64,000 nt of DNA from Cycas panzhihuaensis (GCA_023213395.1 CM041465.1:140127741-140191740); one strand, 5' to 3'. Counted from the first letter of the stretch, positions 12,124-23,938 are shown. Numbers and translations are program-made. The notes: a model not told the origin generated them from the letters alone.

Positions 12124-12183
12124 GGGTCCATGGTTTACTGGACATTGGACTTTGAATCGCTGAGTTCAAATCTTGAATGATGG
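12124..12183 (+). pseudogene. tRNA-Gln(TTG)-like relic
   Basis: Reads GGGTCCATGG, then TTGGACTTTGAATC (anticodon-arm sequence with TTG in the loop), then GAGTTCAAATCTTG (T-arm). These match, in order, the acceptor/D arm, anticodon arm and T arm of plant nuclear tRNA-Gln(TTG). The D-loop and the segment between anticodon and T arm are shortened. The 3' acceptor strand no longer pairs, so it should not fold as a functional tRNA. It lies about 400 bp from the tRNA-Asn gene on the opposite strand. It could be a decayed tRNA gene or the head of a tRNA-derived short element; no tail is visible. Confidence 0.55.
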
Positions 12184-13380
12184 ATGCATGCATTCCTTTG
12201 AGGGTATAACATTTGTATTTGTAGTTGTCTTTGCATATTTTACTACAATCAATTTTTAGTAGCATATTATGACTAAACATTATTTGTCCTCACCTTGCTC
12301 TTATGAGATCTTGGTAAAAGCAATAGAGTACTAACTTCACAGTTGAATTTCTCTTCTCTCTCTCTTTTTTTCTTTTTTTTATAATAGTGGTATTTAGATT
12401 AAAATTAGTATATTGAGAATTTTAAAAATTGACAAAGTTATTATTACTAATTAAGCACACTTGGTGATAAATTGGTGTATGAAGAGAGGCATGAAAGGCA
12501 CCAGTACCTATGCTTTAGACATCATTTGTATATGGAATCAAGTCTCCATGTACTTTTAGGTATACAAGACGACCATTATAGGGTATGGGATACCTAGTTA
12601 TAGCAAGCCTTAGGTGGCCATCAACTATTTGAAACCTATATTGTATTGATTAGTAGTTAGCACCAAGAAGTAACTCTTTACGTACACCTTGAAGATAAAT
12701 AGTGCAACTACAACAATGATAATTCTCCATAGTTAGTGTCCTAAAATAGTGGTTTGATTCACCATTATGATTGAGAAGTACGTAAGAAAGCCTATAAGCT
12801 AAATACTCCTTCAGCTAACAATTTCTCATACCTTGGCCATGAACAAATCTAGACATGCTTGGAACGTTGTCAAAAATACTGAAACCCCTGATTTAGATAT
12901 ATGTAGATAGTGAATTTAAGGACATTTAAAAACTACAATAAGGAATATTTTGTAAATAGTCAAGAATAGATTTAAACATATTTAAATAATGACTAGAAGT
13001 ACTAAAACTACTAATCAAGATAGACTAGTGATCTAAAAGAAATTTTAAAACTATAACAACTTATATTTTAAAGACCATCAGAAATTTAACAAATCTGAAA
13101 ACACAGAAGTCTAGGGTGAGATTTTGACTTCTTGTCACCTATTCCAAATTGATCCTCTCGTCAAACTAATTGTTTTGATATAGATATGCAGTAACCTGAC
13201 CAAACAACCCCAAGAAGCTAATATAATTAGTGGCCATAGATCCCAAGACATCTTAGAGAAAAAGGACAGGGATATTAAAACAATCTAAGTAACACAATCA
13301 ACCATAATTCAACAATTATCCAAATTAGATAAGTTGAACCAAACTAATAATCTTAATAGTAGGTTGACTAGGTTGAATGC
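12184..13380. other. Unassigned; probable leader of gypsy element E
   Basis: No domain recognised. By position it should hold the 5' LTR and leader of element E, but I could not match any part of it to the 3' LTR candidate at 40,421-40,809, nor find a convincing primer-binding site. A pyrimidine-rich microsatellite-like tract (tctctctctctttttttc) lies near 12,355-12,380. Confidence 0.35.
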
Positions 13381-13479
13381 TAAACATAATGCCATGAATT
13401 TATAAATACAGTAAGGTGGGTGCTCTGCCACAAGACAAGGTACCAATACAAGCTAACAATCTTTGAGTGGACCTCAGGC

Positions 13480-14130
13480 TACTAGCACATTCTAACCCAC
13501 TAAACTAGAATTTCCTTAATTTGATAAGGAAGACTTGGCTAGCTAGTTAGATAGGGCAGAACAATATTTCCATGTCCACCTAATGCCCATTGACCAAAGA
13601 ATTTCCATAACATTATTTCACCTAGAATATGAGGCAATCTAGTTGTACCAATGGCTGGAAAATATGTATGATACCCTCAAGTGGGCTGAATTTAGAAAAT
13701 ACTTTCTCACATGATTTAGACCAAATGAATATGAAAACTTCACAAGGGTCTTAAACCAAATTAAAACCAACTCATCATATCTACAAGTATTATACACAAT
13801 TCAAGAAATTAGCGAATTAAACAATGGGGCTTGATGAGACTTTTTTCAAGAGTTATTTTATCAATGGTTTAAAAGAAGACATTCGTGCAAAAGTTAAAAT
13901 GTTTAAGCCCACTTCTTTTATAGAAACCATATGGTTAGCAAAGCTAGTAGATGATAAATTTTCCACCATGCACTAACCATTTAAAATTATATAAGTTTGA
14001 CCCCTATAATTGGCTCAACCAAACCTGGCCTCAATTGTTAGAGCACCACTTATCATGTGCTTAAGTCATGAATTTATGGTTGTCCACAAAGTAATAGGGC
14101 TTTGTTATAATTACAATAAGAAACATTGTA
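13480..14130 (+). pseudogene. gag: Ty3/gypsy gag relic of element E
   Basis: Capsid domain of the chromovirus-like E. Readable blocks are FDKEDLAS, then DRAEQYFHVHLMPIDQRIS, FHLEYEAI, YQWLENMY, KWAEFRKYFL, and RPNEYENFTRVL. They follow the order of the Retrotrans_gag domain of plant Ty3/gypsy elements (P-FDGxDPxxWLxRxEQYF, then FHLExEAxxWxQWLE, then F-R-FGPxxYEDF). In-frame TAG codons stand where the family has Trp, before LDRAEQYF and before LYQWLE. A zinc-knuckle-like stretch may follow around 14,080-14,130 but is not clear. Confidence 0.8.
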
Positions 14131-14329
14131 CCTAGTCACAAATCTACAAAATAAAAACCCCTTTTATTAAATGTTGAGGCATCTTTCATAGCTAACATGT
14201 TAGACATCTTAGATGATAACTTAGAGGATGAACAAACTAAAGAGACCATTGGGAATGAGGACACTACTCTTGAAATTTTAGTGCACGCATTAGCCCAAAT
14301 CACCACATCCTAAACAATGAAGGTATTAG

Positions 14330-14570
14330 GATATTTCAAGGGGCATCATCTATCTATTCTCATTGACTTTAGCAACACCCATAATTTTATTAATCCTAAC
14401 ATAGTCAAACATATTAGTTGTTACATTTACCAACTCAATAACTTCAAGGTAATGATAGCTAACACATGAATGTTGACTTTTGGGCTAGTGTAAGAACATC
14501 AAGTTATCCATAGGGAACTACACTATGAAATTATACATGTTTGTACTCTAATTAAAGGGTTGTGATACGG
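14330..14570 (+). pseudogene. Aspartic protease relic of element E
   Basis: The segment around 14,354 reads ILIDFSNTHNFINPNI. In the family this block is VLIDSGSTHNFI, where D-S-G is the active site. Here the triad reads D-F-S, so the protease could not be active. It is followed by KVMIAN. It sits between gag and reverse transcriptase, as expected. Confidence 0.75.
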
Positions 14571-14989
14571 TTTTGGGGGCTTAATGGCTTTGCATGTTAG
14601 GACCTATCCTATGAGATTTCACTAAATTATGGATGAAGTTTATGACTAACAACCAACAATACACCTTGGTTAATATGATGGCCACTCTCACTTGAATTAT
14701 TAGCTCCTACCAAATAAAGAAATTAGTAAAAAGGGGTCCTTAGGGAGTGGTGGCTCAACTATGTGCAATGCAAATGATAAAAATAACTAACTAAAAGTTT
14801 GACACAATGCTAGATGTAACTAGCCCTACAGACTTATGATTGATTCTCAAAAAGCATATCCCAATGTTTGCAAGTCCCTATGGACTACCAGCCTAGCACT
14901 TATATGGCCATGCTATATAATTAATTTTGGGTAATCTACTACTTGATATCTAACCGTATCAATATCCCAACACAAAGAAGACTAAAATC

Positions 14990-15640
14990 AAGAAGGTAGT
15001 TAAGGAGTTATTGGATGCAAGAGTCATCTGACCAAGTGTTAGCCCTTTTCCCTCTCCAATACTATTGGTCTAAAAAAAATATAAGTTATGGCAAATATAT
15101 GTGTATTTTTATAAGTTAAATAAAATCACTATCAAGGATAAATTTCCTATTCTCATAATTGATGAATTATCGAATAAATTGCATGGTGCTTGTTTTTACT
15201 CTAAATTGGACCTACGATCTAGCGACCATCAAATTTGAATATAGGTAAAGGATACTCTTAAGACAACCTTTTGTACTCATGAAGGCCATTATGAGTTCTT
15301 GGTAATGTTATTAGTCCTCAAAAATGTATCATCCAACTTATAAAGTTTGATGAATAAAAAAAATTGACCCTTCCTTTTGAAGTTTATACTAGCATTCTTT
15401 GATGATATCTTAGTTTACAACAAAATGTGGGAGGATTATTTAATTCACTTGAGCCAAGATAACTTAGTTTACAAAAAAATGTGGGAGGATAACTTCTAGT
15501 GGGAAACTAACTTTATACTAAGTGTTCCAAACGATCCTTTGGCACCAACAAAGTAGAATACTTTGGACATATTATTTCCATGGAAGACATTAAGGTGGAT
15601 ATAAAAAAAATTAAAGACATACAAACTTAAACAAAGTAAG
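14990..15640 (+). pseudogene. Reverse transcriptase relic of element E
   Basis: RT blocks in order: KKVVKELLDARVI, PFPSPI, YKLNKITIKDKFPI, IDELSNKLHGACFYSKLDLRS, then the catalytic AFFDDILVYNKMWEDYL near 15,390-15,440. FDDILVY is the gypsy form of the YxDD active site. Right after it, 15,457-15,492 repeats the segment 15,403-15,440 imperfectly (tagtttacaaaaaaatgtgg), a local duplication of about 54 bp that disrupts the frame. Stops are scattered through the domain. Confidence 0.82.
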
Positions 15641-16230
15641 TCCCTTAAGAGTCTTCATGGAGTTTTGGCCCTCACAGGCTATTATGGTAAGTTTGTTAAA
15701 GAAAATGGTAAAATTATGTCACCACTAATTACATTACTAGAAAAGAATACTTTCCAATTGTTAGAATTAGTAGAGCATGCTTTTGAGATTCTCAATGAGG
15801 CCATGTGTTGTACACCTATACTAGCCATGCTGAACTTTTTTAAACCATTCATTATTGAAAGTAATGCCTCTAGGGTTGGAATTAGTATCGTCTTAGTGTA
15901 AGAAGGATGACCACTGGTATTCACTAAGAAGGTACTTGCTTACAAGAATACAGAAAGACCCACATATACAAAAGATATATCATGCATCATTTATGCTATC
16001 AACCATCAATGGCCCTAACTTTTATGACTTCTACATTAAGACTGACCATCATAGTCTTAATTATTTCCTGGAGCAATGTGTATCCTCAACTAAACAATAA
16101 AAGTGGGACATTAAGTTTTTGGGCTATGATTATGAGATTATCTACAAAAAGGGGAAGGAAAAAGTGGTGGATAACATACTATCATACAAGTTTAAGGAGT
16201 AAAGAGAATTACATGCTTTATCCTTACTAA
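15640..16230 (+). pseudogene. RNase H relic of element E
   Basis: An open stretch at 15,665-15,901 starts at LTGYYGKFVKENGKIMSPL (the RT thumb/connection, family LTGYYRRFVxxYxxIAxPL) and continues to the RNase H strand PFIIESNASRVGISIVL. The family has TIECDASGxGIGAVL here: the first catalytic Asp is replaced by Asn and the Gly of the turn by Arg. Further frames carry TYTKD, FYDFYIKTDHHSL, and YDYEIIYKKGKEKVVDN. An inactive relic. Confidence 0.8.
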
Positions 16231-16479
16231 ACCCAAATTATTTAAAAGGAATTACATAATAATAACAACATGATATATAGTTATAGTAACTCATTTAACC
16301 ACTAACAATTGATTCCATAACTAAACTTGGATACTCTTGGGATGGCTACTATTTGTACTATAAGGGATGCATTATGATTTTAACTAAATCTAATCTTAAA
16401 GATAAGTTATTACAAGAACTATATATAGCACCTTCTATAGGGCATTCTAGTTTCTTAAAGACATAAGAACAAGTCAAAT

Positions 16480-17017
16480 GTTTTTTTTTTTGGCTTGGTA
16501 TGAAACTGGACATCAAAAGGTTCTTGGAAGAATGTGATACATGCCAACGTCAAAAAGGGAAAACCTCAAAGATTCTAGGAATATTACTACTACTATGGAT
16601 TCCAACAATGGTATGGTAGGACATTTCTATTGGCTTTATTAAATGGTTGCCTAAATTAGGGGGTAAATTAGTTTTTCTTGTGGTAGTAGATCATTTTTCC
16701 AAGTATTTCCATTTTTATTCATTGATTCACCTATATAAGGCCACTATTATTGCCCAAGTTTTTCTTGATAATATCTTTCACTTACATGGTATGCCTATGT
16801 CTATTATCTATGATTGTGATTCTACCTTTACTAGTTATTTCTAGGAGGAATTATTTAAGATGCAAGAAACATAGTTGAAAATAATCTTAACTTATTGCCC
16901 ATAAACTTATGGCCAAACCAAAGTGGATAATAAATGTTTATAAATATATTTATATTATTTTACCTCTTAACATTAAACTCATTAGGCGAAGTGGTTACCT
17001 CTTGTTAAAAGTGCTAC
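16480..17017 (+). pseudogene. Integrase relic of element E, part 1
   Basis: Starts with the end of the HHCC zinc domain (ECDTCQRQKGKTSK), then the catalytic core: a DISIGFI block with the first Asp, the 16,647-16,844 frame (LGGKLVFLVVVDHFSKYFHF), and HGMPMSIIYDCDSTFTSYF with the second Asp. The third catalytic position reads YGQTKVDN where the family has GQTEVVN, so Glu has become Lys. The frame stops at KWLPLVKSAT, cut by the left target-site duplication (gctac, 17,013-17,017) of element A. Confidence 0.85.
17013..17017. repeat. Target-site duplication of A, left (gctac)
   Basis: Identical to 39,745-39,749 at the other end of element A; five bases is the usual size for LTR retrotransposon integration. 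Confidence 0.93.
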
Positions 17018-17356
17018 TATTGGAATAATACCCATATTGGAGCTTGCATCTACCTTGGGTTGGTTATCGACATTAGGGTGATAACCTAAGATTGGTAGAG
17101 ATATCATGGTGGCTTTATGTTGGATCTTAATCATACTTAGATGCACTTTATCAAATCTTGGCAGTGTCCTTTCTAGCATTTATCAATACTAGTCGATGAT
17201 GGACATTGAGTGGTATACCACATCCTACTCTCCTCCCATATGTTTATTCATAGGATCAAAAGACCCCGGTATTTATCAAGACCACCACTTTTACAGGTTG
17301 ATGGTTAACTCATTCATGTATTCTCATTCTATTCCCTCTATTCCCTGATTCCGTCA
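17018..17356 (+). repeat. 5' LTR of copia element A
   Basis: 339 bp; matches 39,417-39,744 along its whole length with many substitutions, mostly transitions, indicating an old insertion. It ends CCGTCA and is followed by a decayed primer-binding site. Confidence 0.93.
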
Positions 17357-17369
17357 TTAGGTATCATGG
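17357..17369 (+). other. Decayed primer-binding site of element A
   Basis: ttaggtatcatgg immediately after the 5' LTR, a degenerate form of tggtatcagagc (3' end of initiator tRNA-Met). Position and partial match support it. Confidence 0.55.
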
Positions 17370-19702
17370 TAAGTTCAAGCATCTAGAGCCATCTTTCTTA
17401 TTGCAGAAGCTAACATTAAACATCTAAAGCCATTACTCAAGAGTTCAGAGCCACACTCAAGAATTCAAAGCTATAAAAGAGTTTATAAGGAGTTTGTCAA
17501 ACATATTATTTGTATATATATGGTCTGTATTGATTTAGTTCATTATTTATATTAATTTTATCATTACATTTCTACATGTATTAGTCTAGTTAACATTCAT
17601 CCTTCAAGCAAGCTCTCATACAGAAGATTTGGATATTTGCACATTATTTCTATGCCCATCCTTGTAGGTGGATCATTATTTTCTTTTATTACAGGCACAT
17701 CAAGTTTGACTATTAAAAGTTGTAAGAGGTTGGCACATTCTCAATTATTCTAACTCCTCCTCTACTTTCAGGCTTACAACCCTAAACTTGTCATTTGTCT
17801 TCCTCTCTTAAGAATGCTCAAGTTATGTAAGGCCCGTTGTCTCTATTCAAAAAGAGAATTTTTGCCTATGCCAAAAAACTTTGAATCAGTCAAGACACCA
17901 CAAGAATCTAAGGTGTGATATCCAATCCTTGTCGTTTCATACTTAGTAACATTCTCCTTTTTAAAGTACTAGACCAAGCTCTTTTCTGAGATTAAATCAA
18001 TTGATTTTGATGCCTTAAGATAAGCTTGTCTTTGCTAGCTTTCAAATCCTTATATCTATGCCTCTATATCTCCTTTTTATACTCATGACTATATTTAATA
18101 TTAACAGAACTGTGTTTCTTTGCATGGAAGTCCTCTATTTACATTGCTTCCTTTGCTTCACATCCCTTTGCTCTACCTTCATCAATATTTATTAATTCTT
18201 CACGTTACTCAACTACGTGATTTAATTTTCTCACTGGCATGTATATCTATATCTCTTGATTGCATCCTTCATATTTATGATTGTGTCACTTTATTTGTTA
18301 GCTTGCATGATCCATTTTTTGGCAGTTCGTATACTAACAACTTTATCTACATCTTCATTGTCTTTTATTTATGTCTCCTTCAGCCTACGACTCTTTATAA
18401 GTAATGAAAATATTTGTGTTTGAAGACTTTAACATTTATATTGTAAACAAAATAATTTTTCTTGTTTAATATTTATATCACCTTTCATTTTTATGCTAGT
18501 CGTATTACTTTATAAAGCTTTTTATGCTTACAATTATAACTACATTTACATTACCCAAAATAATTGTGCTTATACTCACATCATTATGTCTAAAACAAAT
18601 CAACATAAACTTTATAAATTTGCTTTAATATGCTCTTATATCCATTTGTATTATTTATGTCACCTACTCGGGTGGATTTAATGCTGGGACAAATCCCATT
18701 TTTGTTCTTTGAACTATTGGGACTGTAGTAATAACATAATGATTTCAAGGGAGTTTTTCTTTGAAGAATTTGAAGCAAAGATTTTATGGTTCTTTTTGAA
18801 AGGGTTTGAATCATTTTGATAAAAGATATTTTTTCAAAATATGTAGCTATGTCCTCATTTCTTCATGCTTTTAGATTAGACGAGGTTGTTTTCTTGGTCA
18901 AATTTCTCTCTGTTTTGTGGAAGCTAATATTCAGGCTCATATTGTTGATTAACTATTTTGAGCTTACGTGAATACATTGAAGTATTTAAATTTCCTTTCA
19001 TTCTTCAGTAGCCCCCTTGTCTTGCAACCAACATGTCACATTCAGTACTCAAAGTGACTAGGAATTAGTTTTTCAAAGCGGGCCAAGTTATTTTTCAAGT
19101 TATTGTTTTAAAACTAGGACCTATCTTTACTCTAGTAACCATAACTCTCACCAGCGAAGTCAAAATTTAGTTTTGTCAGATTTTAGGGTAAAGTGCATTT
19201 CCACTTGAATGAATGAGTGGTCACACACCATATTTATTTGAGCTTTATATGTTAAAAGGTTAATTTTTCTATAAATATTTCAATACATATCTTGGCCATC
19301 TAATATTAGAATTAAGTCTTGTCTTAAGCATTGGATTTTATTTTCTATCCTCTATTGAGTGGTTAAAACTTTAAAATTTTTTGAAGTCATCTTATGTAAC
19401 TTTTAATGCTCAAAATTGGCATTAGATGAGGGCTTCTTACATGATGTCCCTTATATAAACTAGCCAAAATTCAGTTTGTAAGCTCCTACTAATACAAAAA
19501 TTTATTTTTGAGGTAGTTGAAGTCCTAATTGGGACATTTGTCTAAATTTTAGAGGTGAAGTGGGATAATCTTATTGCTTTTAAGTGTCTCTTTTATTACC
19601 TTTTTAGTGCTTTGATTATACTTTATGTCAAGTATTTTATATTTCAAAAAATTTTTTTTTTAAGGCATTCTTTTGATTATAGCATCGAATATTGAAAATA
19701 TT
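17370..19702 (+). other. Long T-rich leader of element A
   Basis: About 2.3 kb with no recognisable domain between the primer-binding site and gag. It is T/C-rich on the plus strand; frames at 18,120-18,404 and 18,493-18,681 are low-complexity hydrophobic and are not called genes. Confidence 0.6.
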
Positions 19703-20790
19703 ATGGTGCCTAAGTTTGATGGAATAATTTTTCTTAATTAGAGTAGGTGTATAAATCCAATCTTTATTGTTAAAGATATATGGAAACTTGTTGATACATG
19801 TTATGAATCTCTTATTGAAAATACCATGGAGGACGAGAAGAAATACTTTAAGGAGAATGAAAAGAGGGACATCAAGGTACTTGCACTCATCTTTTAAGCA
19901 TTGGGAGACTATATATTCCTAAGGATTAGTGAGGTAACAACATCAAAAAATGCTTGAGATGCACTCAAGATGACATACAAAAGAGTGACATCATTAAAAC
20001 TTTAAACTTTAAGAAGCAGATTTGAAAATCTAAGGATCACTACTTATGAAGGGATTAATGATTTTATTACAAAGGTCCAAGGCTTAGTTAATCAAATGAG
20101 GGCTTTAAAAGAGGTGATTAGTGAACAAAGAGTAGTTAAAAAAATCTTAAGGTATGTAGGTGATATTAAGTGGTTTAAGATGGTGGTCATTAGTATAGAA
20201 GTTACTAAAGATCTTAGCACCCTCAAAATAGATCAACTAAGCAGTATGCTTCTAGCATTTGAAGAAAAGAAAGGGGGAAGTGAATCCCTTGAGTATGCTT
20301 TTGCCACTAAGGTAAAAATACGACCCACATATCAAAGATAAAGTTCTAGGGGTAGAGGTCAATCCCCTAAATGTAGAGGCTAACCTAGAAACCAGTTTCA
20401 AAGGTAAGGTCAAAGCATCTAAGGTTATCATCAAGACTATTAAACACAAGGTTAAGACACCTATCAAGGACAAGGCCCAAATCAATTTTATTAAGGGAAA
20501 ATTAGTACCAAGGTTAAAGGTACTATCAAGGCTAAGGTCAAGGCCAAAATTATGGACCTTAATGAAGAGGAAGAGGTCAATGTCCTAGGGGAAAAAACCA
20601 AGGACAGAGAGGTAGGAGTCCAAAGGGTAGAGGAACCATTCAATATTCCTACTATCTTAAGAATGGTCACTTAAAAGAAAACTATTTTGCAAAAAGGTCA
20701 AGTTCATAAAGAGGAATAATTAATACAATTGTAGAAGAAAGACATAATGATAGATTATTTCTTTCAACCTTAATATCCAATGAGGAAGAA
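19703..20790 (+). pseudogene. gag: Copia gag relic of element A
   Basis: Begins MVPKFDGIIF, like the FDGxNYxxW start of copia gag, followed by DIWKLVDTCYES (DLWDIVExGYxE) and the UBN2 region: FENLRITTYEGINDFITKVQ, and the frame at 20,096-20,341 (MRALKEVISEQRVVKKILR). A zinc-knuckle block near 20,650-20,690 reads YSYYLKNGHLKENYFAK; the family has C-x2-C-x4-H-x4-C, so the Cys positions are now Tyr or otherwise lost. An Arg/Gly/Lys-rich linker (20,340-20,560) is expanded by short repeats of aaggt/tcaagg words. Confidence 0.82.
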
Positions 20791-20799
20791 GATAATTAG

Positions 20800-21120
20800 T
20801 ACATCGATTTAGGGTGTTCCACACATATGACTCATTAGGAAGAGTGGTTTAAGGAGTTGGATAACTCTAAGAAAATCAAAATTATATTTAGAAATAACAC
20901 TACTCAAGCAATTGTTAGACAAGACAATATCTCTACAACAACTAATTTTAGAGAAACTAGGAGAATAAATGATGTACTACATGTTCTAGCACTAAAAAAG
21001 AACTTACTTTCAGCAAGTTAGATAATGGAATAGAAATACAAAGTGGTCTTTGATAATGGGAAATACACTATCAAGGGAAGATTAAGGAACAAGCTAATTG
21101 TGGCCAAAGGATAAATGACT
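20800..21120 (+). pseudogene. Copia protease relic of element A
   Basis: Reads YIDLGCSTHMTH, a version of the copia protease active site (WLLDSGASxHMT) in which Asp is kept but Ser-Gly is changed. It is followed by INDVLHVLALKKNLLSAS (family VLYVPxLKKNLLSVS) and KVVFDNGKYTI. Stops occur after H and at several other sites. Confidence 0.8.
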
Positions 21121-22010
21121 AGTGACAGGTTATTCAAACTAGTCATACCCTCAATAGATTATTATTCCTTAAAGGCATCAACAAATATGGACAGTGAAAT
21201 ATGGAACAAAAGACTTGACTATGCAAATTTCAATAGTTTAGCCTTAATGAAAAGAATAGATATGGTAATTGGACTTCCTACTATTAAACTTAGCAAGGAA
21301 TTATGTGAAGGATGCATACTTGGAAAGCAATAAAGGAAAGAATCTTCTAATGAAAGTTATAGTGCCAATGGCCCCCTTCAATTGATATATATAGATTTAT
21401 TTGGTCCAATGGATATGCCCTCACTTGATAGAGCAAAGTTTTTTATGACATTTATTAACGATTTTACAAGAATGACATGGGTCTACTTCCACATATTCAA
21501 GTTAGATGTTCTTCAATATTTCATGGACTTTAAAACTTTAGTGAAAAGACAAAATGGACTTAAAATTCTAAACCTAATATCAAATAATGGAGGAGAATTT
21601 ATTTTAAATAAATTCAATATTCATTATAGATATTGTGGCATAATAAAACAACTCACTAATCGTTATACCTCATGGAAAAATGGGGTTGCTGAAAGAAAAA
21701 ATAGAACAACTATTAAAATGGTAAGAAGTATGCTTAAAGATAAGCATTTAGGAAGTAAATTTTAGGTTGAAGTTGTATATACAACTATCTATGTATTGAA
21801 TAAATGTACCATTAAACCAGTTAGGTGGGTTACACTAGAAGAAGCTTGGAAAGGCTATAATCCAAGCATTAAACACTTGAGAATTTTTGGGTACATAGCT
21901 TATGCACATGTCCCAGATTAAAGGAGGACAAAACTAGATGATTAGAGCATCAAATATATTTTATAGAACATAGTAACTCTTCTAAATTCTATAAACTTTA
22001 TGATCCAAAA
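21121..22010 (+). pseudogene. Copia integrase relic of element A
   Basis: The pre-integrase zinc region (WNKRLDYANFNSL ... CEGCILGKQ) is open at 21,115-21,333. The catalytic core at 21,382-21,765 reads IDLFGPMDMPSL (first Asp), FINDFTRMTWVYF, NLISNNGGEF where the family has RTDNGGEF (second catalytic Asp changed to Asn), and WKNGVAERKNRT (third catalytic Glu kept). It continues to HLRIFGYIAYAHVPD before stops. The core is one of the better-preserved pieces of A. Confidence 0.88.
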
Positions 22011-23219
22011 GTAAAAAATATTATTATAAACATGGATTTCATCTTTAAAGAAGATGAATTTTATCAAGAAGAAGTTGAAAAAGAGAAAAGGAAAAATATC
22101 ATGGTTGATATAGATTCAAACTCTAAGGGTATAAATGTGCCTAATATAAATGAAACAACTCCCTTTATATCAAATCAAGGGGTCCTTAAGTGGGTACAAA
22201 GGGCACATAAACCTTTAAATATTTTAGATACTAACTTTGAGAGGACTACAAGGTCTCAAAGGGTGAGTTTTACATTGATGACTTAGGTTATGGGGTATAA
22301 TGAGTCTCATAACTTTAAAAAAGCTAACACTCAGGATGAATAGAAGTAAGCAATAAAGGATGAATACAATGCCTTAGTGAAAAATGACACATAGGAGTTA
22401 GTAGATCTGTCACCTAATAAGAATGCTATTAGGACTAAATGGGTCTATAAGATCAAGTATAAATCAGATGGGTCTACTGATAAGTACAAAGCAAGGATAA
22501 TTGCTAATAACTATGCTCAAATTGAAGGCATAGATTACAATGAGATATTTGTAACTGTTGCAAGGTTAGAAATAGTTAGATTGATGATGGGCTTAGTTGT
22601 ACGACAAGGTTAAATAATTCACTTAATTGATGTAAAAGGTACCTTCTTAAATAACTATGTGGATGAAAAAATATATTTCTAACAACTAAAAGGTTTTGAA
22701 GTGAAAGAAGAAGAAAACAAGATTTATAAACTTAAAAAGGCCTTGTATGGACTTAAGCAAGCACCTAGAGTATGGCATTCTATGATTGATAAATATTTTA
22801 AGGATAAATAATTCCAAAGAAGTTAATCTGATCCTAATTTATACATCAAATTAGAAGGAAGATCTATACTTATTATGGGCTTATATGTTGATGACCTGGT
22901 TTACACTGAGAATAGTGAATACTTGTCTTAAATATTCTAGAAAGATATGTGCAAGGAGTTTAAAATAGTAGACTTGGGACTAATGCATTACTTCTTAAGC
23001 ATAGAAGTTTGGCAAGATGAAAAGGGGATATTTGTCTCCCAAAGGCAATATACATTAGACCTATTACATAAGTTCAACATGAATAGTTGAAAACCACTCA
23101 CAACTCTAACAAAAATTGGGTTGAAGTTGTCCAAGTTTGAAGAATCATACTTAGTTGATGCTACCATCTATAAATAATTGATTGGGAGTCTAATTTACTT
23201 AACTTTAACTCAACCAAAT
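22011..23219 (+). pseudogene. Copia reverse transcriptase relic of element A
   Basis: After a linker frame (22,032-22,286, ending TTRSQRVSF), RT blocks follow across stops: NDT then a TAG then ELVDL (family NxTWELVDLP), [71 protein letters not shown], and the active site MGLYVDDLVYT (YVDD intact). It ends with LDLLHKFNMN and the start of the connection (IGSLIYLTLTQPN), where element B was inserted (left caaat duplication 23,215-23,219). Confidence 0.87.
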
Positions 23220-23876
23220 TGTTAGATAATATGATAACAATATTTTAGAGTCTAAAATTTTGATAGGTTGGTAGCGTGGTTCCCCCCCCCCCCCCTCTCC
23301 AAACTTCCTTAGAGGGTTTCAAGAGGGGTGGGAGCCCCCCTTGGCTGGGGGGTGCCAGAACCCCCCCCCCCCCCACAAAGAGGGGGTTTAGGGGTGATAA
23401 CCCCTGACCCAAAAAACTAGCACTGAAAAACATACTAAATTGTAAAGAAAATTGAGGTCATTTGCTCAAAATACTCTAGATTCTATGGTCGAGATTTATG
23501 CCTTGTATGACTCTCTCATATAGCCTGATTTAGGGTGTTTTTCATATTGTTGATGGTGTTCGATGTACTGTGAAGAGTTAGGTAGCTAGTTGTTGTTGCT
23601 GTGAGTATTCTACTATAAATTATATACATTTCTCCATTCTTTAATAATAAAGATCAATACCTTTCCTATGTGGATGTTTCTCTAGCACACTACTAGGGTT
23701 TTACCATGTTATATGGAGTGTATATGTGATGCTTTAACTTTCTAATTTATTTTATTGTATTATCTCTAGTTTAAGAACTTGCATATTAAATTTTAGTTTT
23801 GATTCCTATAACTAGTTACAAAATAGTTTAGATCATGCTCGCAGTTTCAGGTTATTGGGACCTTGTCTTCTCAACA
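23220..23876 (+). repeat. 5' LTR of copia element B, with long C runs
   Basis: 657 bp. It contains two uninterrupted runs of 14 C (23,282-23,295 and 23,361-23,374) and several G4-6 runs within about 130 bp. The 3' LTR has the same G-rich blocks but only short interrupted C runs, so the long runs look like expansions after insertion. A TATA-like region and R/U5 cannot be placed with certainty. Confidence 0.95.
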
Positions 23877-23878
23877 AG

Positions 23879-23891
23879 TGGTATCAAAGCC
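23879..23891 (+). other. Primer-binding site of element B
   Basis: tggtatcaaagcc two bases after the 5' LTR; one mismatch from tggtatcagagcc, the complement of the initiator tRNA-Met 3' end. Confidence 0.88.
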
Positions 23892-23938
23892 ACTTTTATT
23901 TTTGCAACGAGTTTTGGTGTCGGCTTTTTTTACACCAT

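Noticed and set aside
12300-13240. 5' LTR and primer-binding site of gypsy E
   Set aside because: Candidate sites (gtggtatttaga near 12,388; agtggccatagatccc near 13,230) lack an LTR matching 40,421-40,809.
23245-23433. Gly/Pro-rich minus-strand frame
   Set aside because: Lies entirely in the LTR of B and owes its Gly content to the C/G runs.
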